Assembly (NCBI GenBank): GCA_022264855.1
Contig: JABYQU010000034.1
Location: 248,001 to 312,000, forward strand
Origin: Lenzites betulinus
Lineage: Eukaryota > Basidiomycota > Agaricomycetes > Polyporales > Polyporaceae
Reading direction: 5' to 3'
Length of the DNA stretch: 64,000 nucleotides
Both the position numbers and the translations under genes were made by a program. Positions 47,505-60,210 of the stretch are shown here, in pieces. Each line of letters opens with the position of its first letter. The stretch's first letter is position 1. The notes beneath the pieces were generated by a model. It saw only the letters and a list, made by a program, of their open reading frames with translations, was not told the DNA's origin and searched no databases.

Positions 47505-49375
47505 TCAAACCGGCACGATGAGAGTGTTGGCTTCGGCGTCGAGTAAGTCCACAGTAACCATACCGTCAGCCCGCTTGGTCCCCTCCGCCTGTTTATGAGA
47601 GAGGTTGGGATCCTCTAGCACTGTGAGCTGTATCAAGGGCGCGCGTAGAACCACGATTCCGCCCGTCACCTAGCCGAACGGTAGTCTCCTTCAGCGTGAC
47701 TTCACAGTGAGCTACTGCCGCGATCACGTTCTCCTCGTCCTCCCCCAAGAAGCTCGCCATCATAACGCCGCCATCGACAGCGGCCCATGACCACGACGGC
47801 GCACGCTATTCTGCCGGGCGAGGGCGACGTGCATCTCCTCGTACGTGCCACAGCAAGTCTTTCAGAAGTGAGGTGCGCCAGAGACCCGATAGTCAGAGCG
47901 GAGTACACGGTGGTACTCGGCCGCGACGGCGCTGCAGGCAACGAGCTTGTCCGAGGGGAAGGTGATAGCCCGTCGACTGTAATCCTGCACGATCCAGAGC
48001 CAGGTAGCGTGGACTGCGCCCACTTTTCGGAGTGCGGTTCTACGGCGGGTGTGTACGGGAGGAGAGCCTGCGCCAGCCGCGCGCCCCGCAGGTCTAAATA
48101 GCCCCTGCCGACATTCCGCGCTGACGTGCTGCACCGATATTGAAGCGTCTGCGAGGACATCATGTACTCCTGTAGGCACCACGCTCGCGCTTTGATGGGA
48201 TCCCGGTCGGCGTCGCCCCAAAACCCGACAGTTTTGTTGAAATAATGCGGGTCTGTCAAATAAATTTGACCCACTCGGGGAGTCGTCTCGTTCGGTTTTA
48301 CCTCCGGAGCTGGAGATAGTGATGGGGCGGCACATATGAATGGAAGGGTAAGCTGTGACTCTGGTATCGTCCGTTGCTGCAGGAATCCCCCGCTCACGCT
48401 GCGAGCGTTGGCGGCGATGATCGTCAGATAGGCATTGCGATAGATGTTGTGCATCTGCCCGAGTTCATGTACCTTGTCCTCGTCCGAGTCTTGGATGATG
48501 CACAGGGTATCAACCCAGAGCAGGTGAAGGCCGAGCGAAGGCGTGACATAAATTGCATCACGAATGCTTGGAGGTAGCAACGCAGGGTCCATCTCGCGGG
48601 TGTACGCAGAAAGGTTAGCCTTCGTTGTCTTATGTGGCTGATCCTGGCCCCATACGTAGCTGAGCGCGACGTACTTGCCACTTTTGCCAACTGTCGAAGC
48701 TGAACGCGGGCGTTTGGGGTCCGTGCAATCAATGAGGCGAGTGGGAAGAGGAGATTTTGAGTGGGGGGTTTGGGACAGTGCGCCGTGGTGCTTGTGTTCA
48801 TGGACGCACTCGTCAAGACACTCTTTGGCATGCGTGAGGGCACGTGGAGATCCTACGTCAAGAAGGGGCGGCCGTCCGGAGATGTATGCCGCCGCAGGAT
48901 CATCTGCAGACTAGATTCATCTGGGGTGTAATGTGAAAAGGGACGAGTAGAATTACCTGCGTTTGCGTAGAGGATGGCCCCAGAGCCCGGGAAGCTATTG
49001 ATGATTACTAGTAGCTCCTGGTAAGCATTCGGTCCCATAGCCAAGTCAGACCTCGACCTTCCGACGGTTACTTCCACTTCCAAACCCTGCACATCTTCCA
49101 GAAGCTCATCGTCTGGCCGTTGAGGTACGTCCAAAAGGTCATTGTGCGCCGGGAGTATTAACTTGCACCATACACAGCCCGCGACAGCACCTGATTCCAA
49201 ATTAGCCCGCGAGATGGAGTAGGAGTAACCCCCGTCCGACCGATGCGGGCCTTTCAATAAATCTTCTGGGTTGAGCTCCTTCTGAAAAAACCTAGCTGTG
49301 CTGCAAAAGGACCCTCCCAGCAGACATGACAGACATCGTCAGGCCTTGGTGGTAAAGCGTTCTTGTCGACGCTCG
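47505..49375 (-). pseudogene. Decayed HET-domain (heterokaryon incompatibility) gene
   Basis: The conserved HET core is intact in one exon: KYVALSYVWGQDQPHKTTKA, SIRDAIYVTPSLGLHLLWVD, TLCIIQDSDEDKVHELGQMH, NIYRNAYLTIIAANARSVSG and ARAWCLQEYMMSSQTLQYRC. An intact intron joins ILYANA to DDPAAAYISG. After the core the reading frame breaks repeatedly. One shift lies near 48000-48012 (WAQS to TWLWIVQDYSRRAITFPSDK) and a second near 47885-47890, after RVLRSDY. An in-frame TAG follows at 47808-47806 in PAE-stop-RAPSWSWAAVD, and a further shift lies near 47630-47648 before LIQLTVLEDPN. A T6-run shift near 49284-49290 separates CHVCWEGPFAAQL from the next segment. No ATG start was found. A living HET gene would trigger cell death on non-self fusion; this copy should not make a full protein. 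Confidence 0.8.
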
Positions 49376-50012
49376 AAGGGACTAAAATTGGGACAGAAGT
49401 CGTAGCTGCCACTGTAGAAAATCTTTAACAAGTGGGAGAGGGCGCAACAACGTGACAGCGGCTCGGAACAGGTTCGAGGGGTGCCGCGGTAGTCGATGGG
49501 CCCGGGTACGTAGTTCCTCGGAGGAGACCGTCGCGCATAGATGAGCTAGTACATGACAAGATGCGTGCGCGATCCAGAGCAAAATACCGACCGATCGATC
49601 TGGAGCTGACACTGGGGCGCACGAGCCTAACGAGTAAGAGACAGGTTGAAGGACCACGGGATCGAGTTCGGTAGTAGTGTCGGGTAGTAAGCAACCAACT
49701 TGTCGATGTTGTCCTTTGCCAGAGAGCCATGAATCTTGCAGATCACTAGTAGTAGTGACGCGTGCCCTTGTCGACAATGAGTACCAAGTTGAAGTTGAGC
49801 CTGCCTCGGTGTCCAGAGTACAGAGGGAGAAGCAAGTCAGTGTACATACGGTACTCATAGGGCCGACAAAGCGCCACATGGGCGCTAATATCGCAAACTG
49901 TTCCGAGAGCAACGGAGTTAGCACGTGGGCGTCCAGAAATTTAGAGATCACCAGCGTCCACAGTGAGTGAGGTTCAGAGTCTCTCATTTTCCCTTGTTCT
50001 GACCTTTCCAAC
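49376..50012. other. Divergent intergenic region
   Basis: Between the HET pseudogene and the L1-domain gene. Nothing supported beyond being the likely promoter of the latter. Confidence 0.4.
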
Positions 50013-52194
50013 ATGTCTGGCGGCACTCTCATCGACGACCACGTTTCTGCGCAACAGTGCAAGCGTGCTGTGGACGCCCTTCTTAGCCATGCCTCCAAGT
50101 TTGAAGAGGAGAAGGCAGAGACTCAGCTTCTGTCCGGCAAGGAGCAGAACGTCTGGCTGGTGGTGAACACGAAGCTCATGCACCCCGAAAAGAAGATAAA
50201 ACCTGCGAGGATGTACGTCCTGCGCTTCATTTTTAATTTTGTTACTCATGAGCAATGCAAAGATCAGTGAAGTACCCCATTGTCGACCCGCGCACATCGC
50301 CCGTGTGCCTCATTACGAAGGACCCCCAGAGAGAGTACAAGGACCTCATTGCCAAGCACGAGATCAAGTTTATCTCCCGCGTCGTCGACATCAAGCATCT
50401 CAAGGGAAAGTGGAAGCCGTTTGAGGCGCGCCGGATGCTCTTGAAGGAGAACGGGCTGTTCCTCGCGGACGAGCGCGTAGTCCCTCTTCTTCCAACGTTG
50501 CTCGGGAAGAAGTTTTTCGACGCGAAGAAGTGAGTATTCCGCACGTGTCAAGGTCGTCTGCGTATTGACACTCGGTTGCAGGCAGCCCATTCCAGTATGC
50601 CTCACGCGCACAGACCTCAAAGCCGAGCTGGAGCGGGCCATTTCCTCGACCTACTTTCACCAAAACCAGGGCACGTGCACGTATGCACACCGTTTCCCCG
50701 TACCCGCCCCTCACACCTACTGACCAACATACTAGCTCCGTAAAAATCGGCACGGTGTCACAAAAGCCTACACAAGTCCTGGAAAACTTACAGACCGCGC
50801 TCCCGGACGTCGTAAAGCACATCAAGGGCGGCTGGGAGAACGTCCAGAGTCTATTCATCAAGACGAACTCGTCTGCCGCGCTCCCCATCTGGCAATGCGA
50901 CCTCAGTGCGGACGCGGGCGGCCGCTGGGAGGGCCTCATCGCGGGCGCGAGCGAGGACGAGGACGAGGAGATGGCCGACGACGCGGAGGAGAGTGCTGCG
51001 GAGGAGGAGATGGTCGTAGACAAGCCCGCGGCGGGCGCGAAGGCCAAGGGCAAGAAGCGCGCGGCCGAGGAGGCAGAGGTCGAAAAGGAGCAGCCGAAGA
51101 AGAAGGCGAAGGCAGCAGCGGCGGCGCCCTCGACTGAGTCGTCCGCGCCCGCGAAGGCGACGAAGGCGAAGGCCGCTGAGGCTGCGCCTGCGACGTCCGC
51201 GAGTGTGCCTGCGTCCGAGCCCGCGAAGAAAAAGCGGCGAAAGTCGGTGGTGGAGCCCGCGGGTGCCCCGGTGCTTGCACCCAAGCCCGCACAAGAGGCG
51301 AGTGCGGAGGAGAAGGAAACAGCCCCAGAGCCTGTTGCCGCCGCCGCCGACGCTGAGAAGAAGCGCAAACGCAGAAAATCAAAGGCAGGTGCTGAAACTG
51401 CCCCCGAGCCCGCTGCCCCCGTTGCCGCATCGCCAGCACCAGCAACTGCAACACCTTCCTCCCCTGCTGTTGCTGCCGAAACCTCGCAACCCAAACCCGC
51501 GCGGAAGGAGAGGCACAAAAAAGCACGCGCCGCAGCCGGTGCTGCGAAGGCCTCTGACGCCACTGCACCTGCGCCCGCACCTGCGCCTGAAGCCGCCGAT
51601 GTCGACGCCGCGGCGGCCCCCGCCACGCCCTCCGTGCCCAAGAAGAAGCGGCGCGCGTCTGCGGTAGACTTCTTCGAGGACCCGCACGCCACCCCCGCCG
51701 CGCGCCCCGCCGTGCCCCCGAACACGCCCGCCGACGGCCTCGCGCCTGCAGAGACCCCCGCAAGCAGGAAAAACAAGAAGCGCGCCAAGGGCGCGGTCGC
51801 GGAGGCGGAGACGCCTGTGACGACGGCGATTGGGAAGCTCGCGGCGGCGGAGCCTGTTGAGGCTGCGGAGACCCCGAGCGGGAAGAAGCCACGCAAGCGC
51901 AAGCAGAAGGAGGCGGAGGGCGAGAGTGTGGGGGAGAAGGAGGCTGTTCCCGTTGTCCCCGCCCCTGCGCCTGCTGCGGAGGAGACACCGGTGAAGAAGC
52001 CCAAGCGCAAGCACCTGAAGGCTGCTGCTGCTGTGGAGGCCGCCGCGGTGGGGTTGTCACCGTCTGTGAGCGCGGAGGAGATCAAGCAGAAGAGGAGTGC
52101 GACGAGTGGGGAGAAGAAGAAGGAGAAGGTCCTCGGCGCAAAGCCTGCTGCGAAGAGCGCGAAGGACGCGGTGGTGGGGAGGAAAAAGCTCTGA
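50013..52194 (+). CDS. Ribosomal L1-domain ribosome biogenesis protein (Utp30/Cic1 type)
   Basis: Nucleolar protein with a ribosomal L1 fold that takes part in pre-rRNA processing (yeast Utp30/Cic1, human RSL1D1). The start is MSGGTLIDDHVSAQQCKRAV. Four exons give the L1 domain: NVWLVVNTKLMHPEKKIKPA, YPIVDPRTSPVCLITKDPQR, FISRVVDIKHLKGKWKPFEA, ADERVVPLLPTLLGKKFFDA, QPIPVCLTRTDLKAELERAI and ALPDVVKHIKGGWENVQSLF. It ends with the SAALPIWQCDL block. The last about 400 residues are low-complexity: an acidic stretch (SEDEDEEMADD) followed by Ala/Pro-rich spacers between basic clusters such as KKKRRKS and KKRKRRKSK, repeated at least six times. Such tails suit nucleolar retention. It ends RKKL. Confidence 0.9.
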
Positions 52195-52641
52195 GCTGCG
52201 GGAGCTCGGCGTACTTCTTGAAGTTGCTGTTCTATAGTCTTCGGCCTCTTGGTGGGCATTTGTGCATGACTTTTTGGCTGTCTGAGCGCACAGCGCGGGT
52301 GGTTAGGTAGGAGCACGATCTACTCGTACAATCGCATTGCTTTTGGGTCTACAAAGGCAAGGTGCGGAATCCGGTTCGTATGCGAATGAGGGTAGTAGCG
52401 ATGATCGATGGGGATGCATATGTGGTTGAAGTGTCAGTACGTGCAACGTGAGTCGTGTGTATGTACAGCGTCGTAAAGTGCATGGAGAAGGCGTGAGTTC
52501 GTGGGATAGATACAGCAGATGGCGACATCCAGATGGTAGAGGTACAGAGATGAGATGCATGACGATGGAAAGCAGGTGCAATGCGACGACGAGGGCAGCG
52601 ACGGGTCAAGAGCAAGAGGGGCTCGCGCACAGCGCCGCGGC
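52195..52641. other. Convergent intergenic region, nothing seen
   Basis: 3' flanks of the L1-domain gene and the MYND gene. No supported feature. Confidence 0.45.
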
Positions 52642-53563
52642 TCAGTGCCACACCCAGGGGTCACGGTACTGCTCCTTGAACAGCTTCGTGACTTGCCCGC
52701 AGTTGTCGCACGGGCGGCGAGCGGCCTCGTACATTTCGCTCGGATACGGCTGCCCGTGCGTCTCGGGGTGGCGGTCGCCGGCATAGCCCCGTCCGCGGCC
52801 ATTGGTGTGGTACCAGCGCGGCTCCATCTCGCAATACTTCTTGCCGAAGTTCGAGTTTGGGCAGTAGCATGTCCCTACAGAGCGTTTTCCCGTCAGCGTC
52901 TGTGTGCCTGCTCGTCTGGGTGAAGTCCGACTGCCCGCGGCGCCCGATGACATCTTGTGCACATCTATACAAGGCACAGCGCGCGACAGCTGCCGTTATC
53001 CTCAAGGCCGGTGACGTCCTTGCGGACCATGATCCGCTCAGGAGGTGGCCATAGGGCGGCCCCAAGGGGGGCTGGATGGAGTCGCGGCGGACAGGACATA
53101 CCTCTGGAGTAGTGGGGCTCGCACGAGCTGCATGCCTGGTAGCCACAGTCTTTGCACAGGGCGAGGCGGCGCCCCTGGCCGACTTTCGTGTTGCAGCCGG
53201 TGCACTGGCCCAATGGCGGCCGCTTAGGCGGGGTCATTGCAATTCGGGTGTTCATCTCGTTGAGCTTCTGGCGGATCTTGCACGACTGCCGGTGCACTCG
53301 CCAGTCTGAGCTCTGGCATCGTGGTCTGCACACAGGATTATTTAAGGGGTGGCACATACGCGGTATGATGAGAGCACTCACGAGCAGTAGCGCGTGGTCC
53401 GGCAAGCTGAGCAGGTGTATGGTGCCTCTTTCATGCACACCTCGCAAAAGGCGAAGCCGCACCGGTCCTCCACGAGCGGATGTGGCGGATCGGGGATGAG
53501 GATAGCGGCGAGGGTGATGATAGCCATCGCACCGGCAAGCGTCGACATTGTCAGGAGGAACAT
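52642..53563 (-). CDS. Membrane-anchored MYND zinc-finger protein
   Basis: Three exons with in-frame joins. The start MFLLTMSTLAGAMAIITLAA is a hydrophobic N-terminal segment (signal anchor or signal peptide). It is followed by DRCGFAFCEVCMKEAPYTC and the MYND finger CSACRTTRYCSPRCQSSDWR with VHRQSC, giving the C-x2-C, C-x2-C, C-x3-C and H-x3-C ligands. A second Cys cluster follows (GQCTGCNTKVGQGRRLALCK, DCGYQACSSCEPHY), then CYCPNSNFGKKYCEMEPRWY and RRPCDNCGQVTKLFKEQY, ending DPWVWH. MYND modules bind proline-rich peptides. The membrane anchor is unusual for the family. The same frame is open upstream to 53836, but the ATG at 53563 is the best start. Confidence 0.82.
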
Positions 53564-54536
53564 GTTGGCGATGGACGCAAGTGGGAGAGACCGGGGACGG
53601 GCAACCAAGAACAAGAGGTGGTGGTGGTTCAGGACAACGCCTAACGGCCTTTGACGCTCGGCCGGTCCGAGCTCTAGACCTGCATCGGCGCGTCCGTCAC
53701 GCTGTGATGCACGCGTTCGACGCGTTCTGCGAGGTACGTCACGCGCCGACGCGTCCGTGGCGGTGCCCAGAAGCCAGTCCATTTGGCAGTACTTGCAAGT
53801 AAGTAAGCACCCGGGGAGTTCGGTCGTTTTGATCATTCGCTTGCATGGTATATTTCTCGATGGGTTTGGGGCTCAATCGTTGATCATGTTGTCAGATAAT
53901 CAACCTGGGAGCTCACACGCAGACTGACATGTCCAGCTCGCGACATTGGGGCTAGCTTTTGTTCTCTGCCTCCTTAGCTGACTCCAGTGAGATAATGGGG
54001 TACACTCGGAGACGGATGGTTTGTATGTTCATAAAGATCTTGTCAAGAGGTCTTTCGACCCGGCCGTAATACGGTAGTAGTACCGGCACCTACTAGTACT
54101 AAGTATTTAAACGCCCATGACCTCATGTGCCGTACACCACACATTGTATTTATTCCTGAGTCTCACTCACTCTGTATCTACTCTGTTTATCAAATGGAAT
54201 TAGTAGAGCTCATATATTTGAATCGCACTGGTAAGCATCCATCCCCGGCCGCGCGAACGGTCGGGGAGCCAGTCGAATCCCCCAGATACCCTATTTAGCA
54301 CTGTTGCCATATGACAAAGGACCTCTGACACTGCGGAACTCAGCGGTGTCAGTGTTAGTGAGTGTTGCTAAACTGCTCTCGCTCCGACCATCTACCCGCC
54401 GCTCAAACGACCGACAGCCCATGTCTGTGGTCGTCTGCTGAGCGGTGCCACTTTGCTGACCACTCTCTCACTATCGTCTTACTCGTCCGATCACTCTCTT
54501 TCGACCCCCATCACGATCCCTAGTACGACTTTCATC
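53564..54536. other. Divergent intergenic region
   Basis: Between the MYND gene (minus) and the kinase gene (plus). AT-rich short repeats of TAGTA type occur near 54070-54105. No gene supported. Confidence 0.45.
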
Positions 54537-57500
54537 ATGCCCGCAACGCCATCCAGTTCTGGTTCGAACAAGCTGCTCAATGCCTATGTTCGTCGTTCAC
54601 CGCACCGCGCTCAGTTGTCGTGCAGGAGGTCTGACGCGGAGTTCTATAGCAATTGGGAGACTCATTGGGCAAAGGTGCCTTCGGCCAAGTCTATCGTGCG
54701 TATGCGTGCCCCTCCAGCCACTAGGCACCATCTGAGGTTCGTCCTATTGTGCCTAGGTGCTCTCAATTGGGCAACGGGAGAGACGGTCGCCATCAAGGAG
54801 ATTACCCTTAGCAATATCCCGAAGAGCGAGATTGGACAGATCATGGTGCGCGACGCGCTCTTGTGGAATTATACACGGGATGCCTAACGCCTCTGGACGC
54901 GTCCTGTAGTCCGAGATCGACCTGCTGAAGAACCTGAACGTGAGTTGTATGCTATTAATGATTCCTGTACCACATCACCACGCCCGGCGGGCGTATACAC
55001 GCGGGGACATTCTGCGCGGAGGTAATGACACTCGCATCCACCTGCCGATGAGAGATACATTGGCAGGGCTAGAACCTGTTGATGGGATGCAGCAGAGTCT
55101 TGTACGAAAGTTGGCGATGCTCCTCTTAGCGCAGCATACAATGGTGCCCTCGCTGTGGTACTCGCCATGTGTAGCGAACCATACATTTCCAGTCGAGTCG
55201 TAGGATTCTTTTGCAATTCTTACTGTAGTCCTCCAAATTTCCACATACTCACCGCGCTCTGTAGCATCCCAACATCGTGAAGTACAAGGGATTCGAGAAG
55301 ACGCGGGAATATTTGTATATTATTCTAGAGTATGTCGCTTCTATGCCGTCGGTCCCATTCCTCTCACATCTCCTGCGCCTAGGTTCTGCGAGAACGGCTC
55401 GCTTCACAACATATGCAAGAAGTTTGGCAAGTTCCCCGAGACGCTGGTGGGCGTGTACGTCGCGCAAGTGCTAGAGGGACTAGTTTACTTGCACGACCAG
55501 GGTGTCATCCATCGTGACATCAAGGGCGCGAACATCCTCACGAACAAGGACGGGTGCGTGAAGTTGGCAGATTTTGGTGTTGCAAGCAGTACTGCCGCAG
55601 GTGCGGTGCGCGACGATGCGGTTGTCGGGAGCCCATACTGGAGTGAGTCAGAGTGCACATTGAATATACCACGGGTTGACTGACGCGTCTCCAGTGGCGC
55701 CGGAGGTGATTGAGCAATCTGGAGCAACGACCGCCTCAGACATTTGGTCAGCATGCCTTCCTGCTCAACACACCATGTGTCTAACATAGCATATAGGAGC
55801 GTGGGTTGTACAGTTATCGAGCTTCTGGAGGGCAAGCCGCCATACCACTTTTTGGACCCGATGCCTGCGCTGTTTCGCATCGTTAACGACGACAACCCGC
55901 CGATTCCGGAAGGCGCTTCGCCCATCGTGAAGGACTTCCTCTACCACTGCTTCCAGAAGGACTGCAACCTGCGCATTTCGGCGAAAAAGCTGCTCAGACA
56001 TCCCTGGATGGTCGCCGCACGGAAGCAGATGGCAGGCCATCAGGGACGGAGAGCGGCAGAGGGCTCGAGCAACGGTGTCGACAAGCGGCCGACGAGTAAC
56101 TACAACTACGACGAAGCCGTCTTGAAGGTGCAGGAATGGAACGAGGCACTCAAATGTAGGTGTAAAAACAGGGGTGGTCTTCATGTAGGTGAGCAGACGG
56201 GACTGACCATCCCACCTTAGCTCCGTCAAAGCCGTCGAAGCACCCGGAGCGCCACCGCAAGGTCTCAGCGACGGGACGACCGTCGTCACCCCTGCCGTCG
56301 CCGACGAATATGATCTCGTCGGTGCAGGCAGCGTCCTCGCTCGGGGTGCCCCAAACGTCCATGCTCCTTGGGCAGCGGAAACCTGGATCGTTGCCGAACC
56401 CGAAGGTTCAGCCTGCAGCTAGCGCCCTTGGGCATATCCGCGAAACGCTTCCAATGCCGTTTATCTTGCAACAGCCCGAGGAACAAACAGACAATTGGGA
56501 CGACGACTTCGAGGAGGGTATCTCGCTCACGAAGCTTCATGGTATGATCCCATCCACCCCATCCCCGTATGCGGCAGTCCACTCATAGTTGGCGTTGTCT
56601 GGTAGCGTTGGAGAAGACGCCTGCGGAGGACGAGAGGGTCGAGGCGGATGACAATGCCCAGACTATCCGTCCCGGACGTAGCCCGCAGGGTCTCGGAAGA
56701 AACATACCTTTGCCGGTTTCGAGACCCCCAGAGCCACGCATAGGGCCAATAGTGGAAGACTACTCCGACATTGCGTTCGATGAAGACGACGAGAAGCTCG
56801 AAGAGAAGGTCGCAGATTTCAAGGTTCGTCCAGCTTTGCTATATGTACATACTGTTGATAGCTCACATCAGTCCACAGATGAAGAACTCGTTCAGGAAAG
56901 GTCTGTTCCATCCCAACGACATCAAGACGGTCGGTCTTGGGTCACCCTCTCCTGGGCCCATGACTGCGCCGCTCCCCGAGCTTTCACACAGACGCTCGCG
57001 GCCGTCTCTAAGCCCGATCGTGTCTCCCGGCCCTGCGTCCAGCGGCCCGGCTTCAGCTCGCGCTCATTCGCGCTCATCGTCGTTCGTGGGCGCAAACGCG
57101 GACTCCTTTGGGCGCGAGCAGGCAAAGCGGCTACAGAGCGATTTTGGAAAGTATGCAGAGGACGACGACGAGGACTACGAGGATGTGTTCGGCAAGGCGA
57201 ATGGAACGTCCGCGCAGCCAATGCAGACGCTGCAGCTGAATACTCGGTTGTCGAATAAGTCTTGGGTTGGTGCTTCTGTCGCGTGTGCGCTGAAGGTGGA
57301 TAACGTGACTAACTGGAGCTGTAGTTGGGAGACGAGGACGACGAGGAAGATCCTTTCGCAGAGGTCGGTAAACACTGTCGGGACCCTCTTACGACGTGAA
57401 CTGACGCATGACGCAGATCGACGAAGGCTACGCAGAGGAAGACCTCGAGGCCAACTTGCAGCGCGACAAATATGCACGGCTGTGCAATGCGGTCACGCAG

Positions 57501-59698
57501 CTCATCGACGAGCTCACTCCGTCCGCGCCCGACTTCCAGCTCCGGGACGCTTGCGACCAACTTGTGAGCATTTCGCTACATCTGGTGTGATGTGTGCTCA
57601 TAACACCTTATAGCTGAACATCATGCACGACACGCCGGAGATGCAATCGCAGCTGGTCTCTGCCCACGGAATGCTGGCCATTCTGGAGGTGCTCGAGTCG
57701 AGGACGTCCCGGGACGTCACGCTCAAGCTGTTGCAGATCATCAATGCGGTATGTGGCTCGTGATGTATTGACTTTATGACAAGGCTGATCCTCGCGTAGC
57801 TTGTCACGGCGGACATGGGCTTCTTGGAGAGCTTCTGTCTCATTGGGTGCGTTTCAATTTCACGGTAGTGCATGGACTTACACTAATGTCAATGTCAGAG
57901 GTATTCCCGTCGTTATGGGTGAGTCTGCTGAACCGCAAAGCGAAATGGAAACCCCTTGATGACATTATCACAGGCTTCACCTCCAAGAAATATCCGTCAG
58001 AGTGCCGCGCTGAATCTTCGCACTTCATCCGCCTGCTATGTCATTCTTCTGTCCTGACGCTCCAGATGTTCATCTCGTAAGCGTCATCACCCATCTGCTT
58101 CGGGTGGATAGAACTCACACAGTTCAATAGCTGTCGCGGCCTGAAAGTTCTCGTTGATCTGCTGGACGAAGATTACATGGAACAGAGCGATCTTGTCGTT
58201 CACGCGCTAAATGGCATCTGCAGTGTCTTCGAGCTGCAGAGCCCCACGACGAAGAACGACTTCTGTCGGATGTTCATCCGGGAAGGCCTGCTCGACCCGC
58301 TGTCCTCCGCGCTGTTGAACGTCATGTCCAGTCGTGGAGACACCGCCGACGACATGAACAAGAAGATCATCCAGATCCTGCTGGTCTTCTGTCAAGTTTC
58401 ACAGTCTGACATCCACGTCCGGAACGCCCTGGGGACCCGCAAGGTCGTTCGACGTACGTTCTCCGTTTTCCCTCGCTATCTGCGGAGTGATGATGAATCA
58501 CGTCACCAGGTCTGCTCAGGGCCTGCGAACTGCTCCAGCCAGAGTACCTTGTCCAGATGCTCAAGGCCGTTAAGCATCTGTCCATGAACGCCAATCTGCT
58601 CGAAGTTTTGCAGAACGCGAACGCTATCGAGATCTTGGTGAAGATTCTTGACGAACAAAGCTCCGGTCCCTACGGCACAGTGCGTCCTGTGCTCGCAGCG
58701 AGCCGAAGCCCCCGCTGATCAGATACGTTGACACAGGAAATGTCGAACCACATCTTCCAGACATGCTACAACCTCTGCCGACTCAACAAGTCCAGGCAAG
58801 AAGAGGCGGCGCAAGCCGGCATCATCCCGAGCCTGAAGCGGGTCATCGAGTCTCACTCGCCCCTCAAGCAGTTCGCGCTTCCTATCCTGTGCGACCTCGC
58901 TAGCGCGGGGAAGAGCTGCAGGATCTTGCTCTGGCAGCACGACGGGCTATCAATGTATCTGCGGCTTTTGGAAGATCCGTATTTCCAGGTTAGCTCGCTG
59001 GAGGCTGTCCTCTCCTGGTGCGTATCTTTCGCCGTCTTCGGCGAGCGTCGCTGATGAGTTGCAGGCTGCAAGATGAGACGGCCAGGATAGAGGATGAGCT
59101 CATGAAGGCGGATTCGCTGGACGCGCTCCTGCGGTGCTTCGTCTCGGCCAAGGCAAACTCCTTCGAAAACCTGCTCGACCCCTTCCTGAAGATTTTCCGC
59201 ATCTCGACGAACATCACCATCGGGATCGCGAAGTCGCAGTTCTTCAAGCGGTTGATTGACAAGCTGGGATCGAGCAAGGCGGTTGTGCGGCTCAACCTCC
59301 TGCGTATGCTGCGGACGGTGTGCGATGTCCACCCCAACCGCGCGATGCTCGTGGAGCGTTACGGCATCTACGACATCGTCGCGAAGCTCAGCAAGGAGGA
59401 CGTCGCGGTCCTCGTGCGCGAGCTCGCCAGGGAGATCGTCCCTACCCTCGCGCCGGCGCTGAAGCCCTCCGCGCGGCTCGCGAAAGGCATCGACACGCCC
59501 AAGTCTGCGAAGGCCATCGCGCCCAAGCGCATGCGGCGCCACGCATCCGAGTCGCTGGCCGGCCACTCGCCCAGCCCCGTGGGGACGGGGAACGGGATCC
59601 GCGCGTCCGTGCGCAACGCCACGGGGAATGGAAGGCCCTCGCGGCAGCAGCTGTACGACATTCCGTGGCAGGGCTCGGTGTCGGAGCGGCGATTGTAA
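54537..59698 (+). CDS. Septation initiation protein kinase, Cdc7/SepH type
   Basis: STE-family Ser/Thr kinase of the septation initiation (mitotic exit) network, comparable to S. pombe Cdc7, Aspergillus SepH and yeast Cdc15; acts at spindle poles and the septum. The start [17 protein letters not shown] is joined across an intron to [20 protein letters not shown] (P-loop), [10 protein letters not shown] (Lys), [16 protein letters not shown] (catalytic loop), [11 protein letters not shown], then VVGSPYW joined to [10 protein letters not shown], and [21 protein letters not shown] disordered linker follows, with acidic patches ([31 protein letters not shown]). The C-terminal half is armadillo-like helices ([53 protein letters not shown]), ending [16 protein letters not shown]. 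About twenty exons. All kinase key residues are present. Confidence 0.94.
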
Positions 59699-60210
59699 AT
59701 CTAGTTTTCTTTCTGTCAGGTATTGTTCTGCGTGTCGGGTCTGGTATCTCCTCCGTTCGTTTGCTTTCGAGGTCGTTAACCTATGCATCATCGTCATCCA
59801 CCCTGCACTCTCCTTTGGTCGTATACACATTGGCATCACATCCCGCACCATCGTTACTTCTGCATCATACCGCGCATCACACTCATACCTAGACCTGGCC
59901 TAATATTTGTATTTTTGTCTGTCCGTACAGGGAATCTTGCGAGGAGTCGTTGGACGTCGGGCGCCTGAGAGTCAATCAAGACCATACCGAGCTAGTGAAC
60001 TGGGCTTATCGGCGTTAGTAGAGCCATGTGGCGGATAGTGATGATATGATCAATAGAGTGTTAGCCTCGGACTTACACGCGTCTCTCGCTGGGCACACCG
60101 TCGGGCTCCGCCTTCGACGACGACCACGGACGACAACCGACGACCCGCTGCTCTTCACCGCCCTCCTTTCTTCTCTCTTCTTGAAGGCAGTCCTCACGCT
60201 TTATCCCACA
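59699..60210. other. Intergenic, nothing seen
   Basis: 3' flank of the kinase gene and promoter of the next gene, both pyrimidine-rich. No separate feature supported. Confidence 0.4.

Noticed and set aside
50400..52316. A 638-codon open frame on the minus strand
   Set aside because: It is antisense to the L1-domain gene and arises from its GC-biased Ala/Lys/Glu codons. It has no ATG-supported structure or family motif, while the plus strand encodes a clear L1 domain.
54230..54300. Possible tRNA-like segment with GCCAGTCGAATCCCCC
   Set aside because: No acceptor-stem partner or anticodon arm with correct spacing could be drawn.
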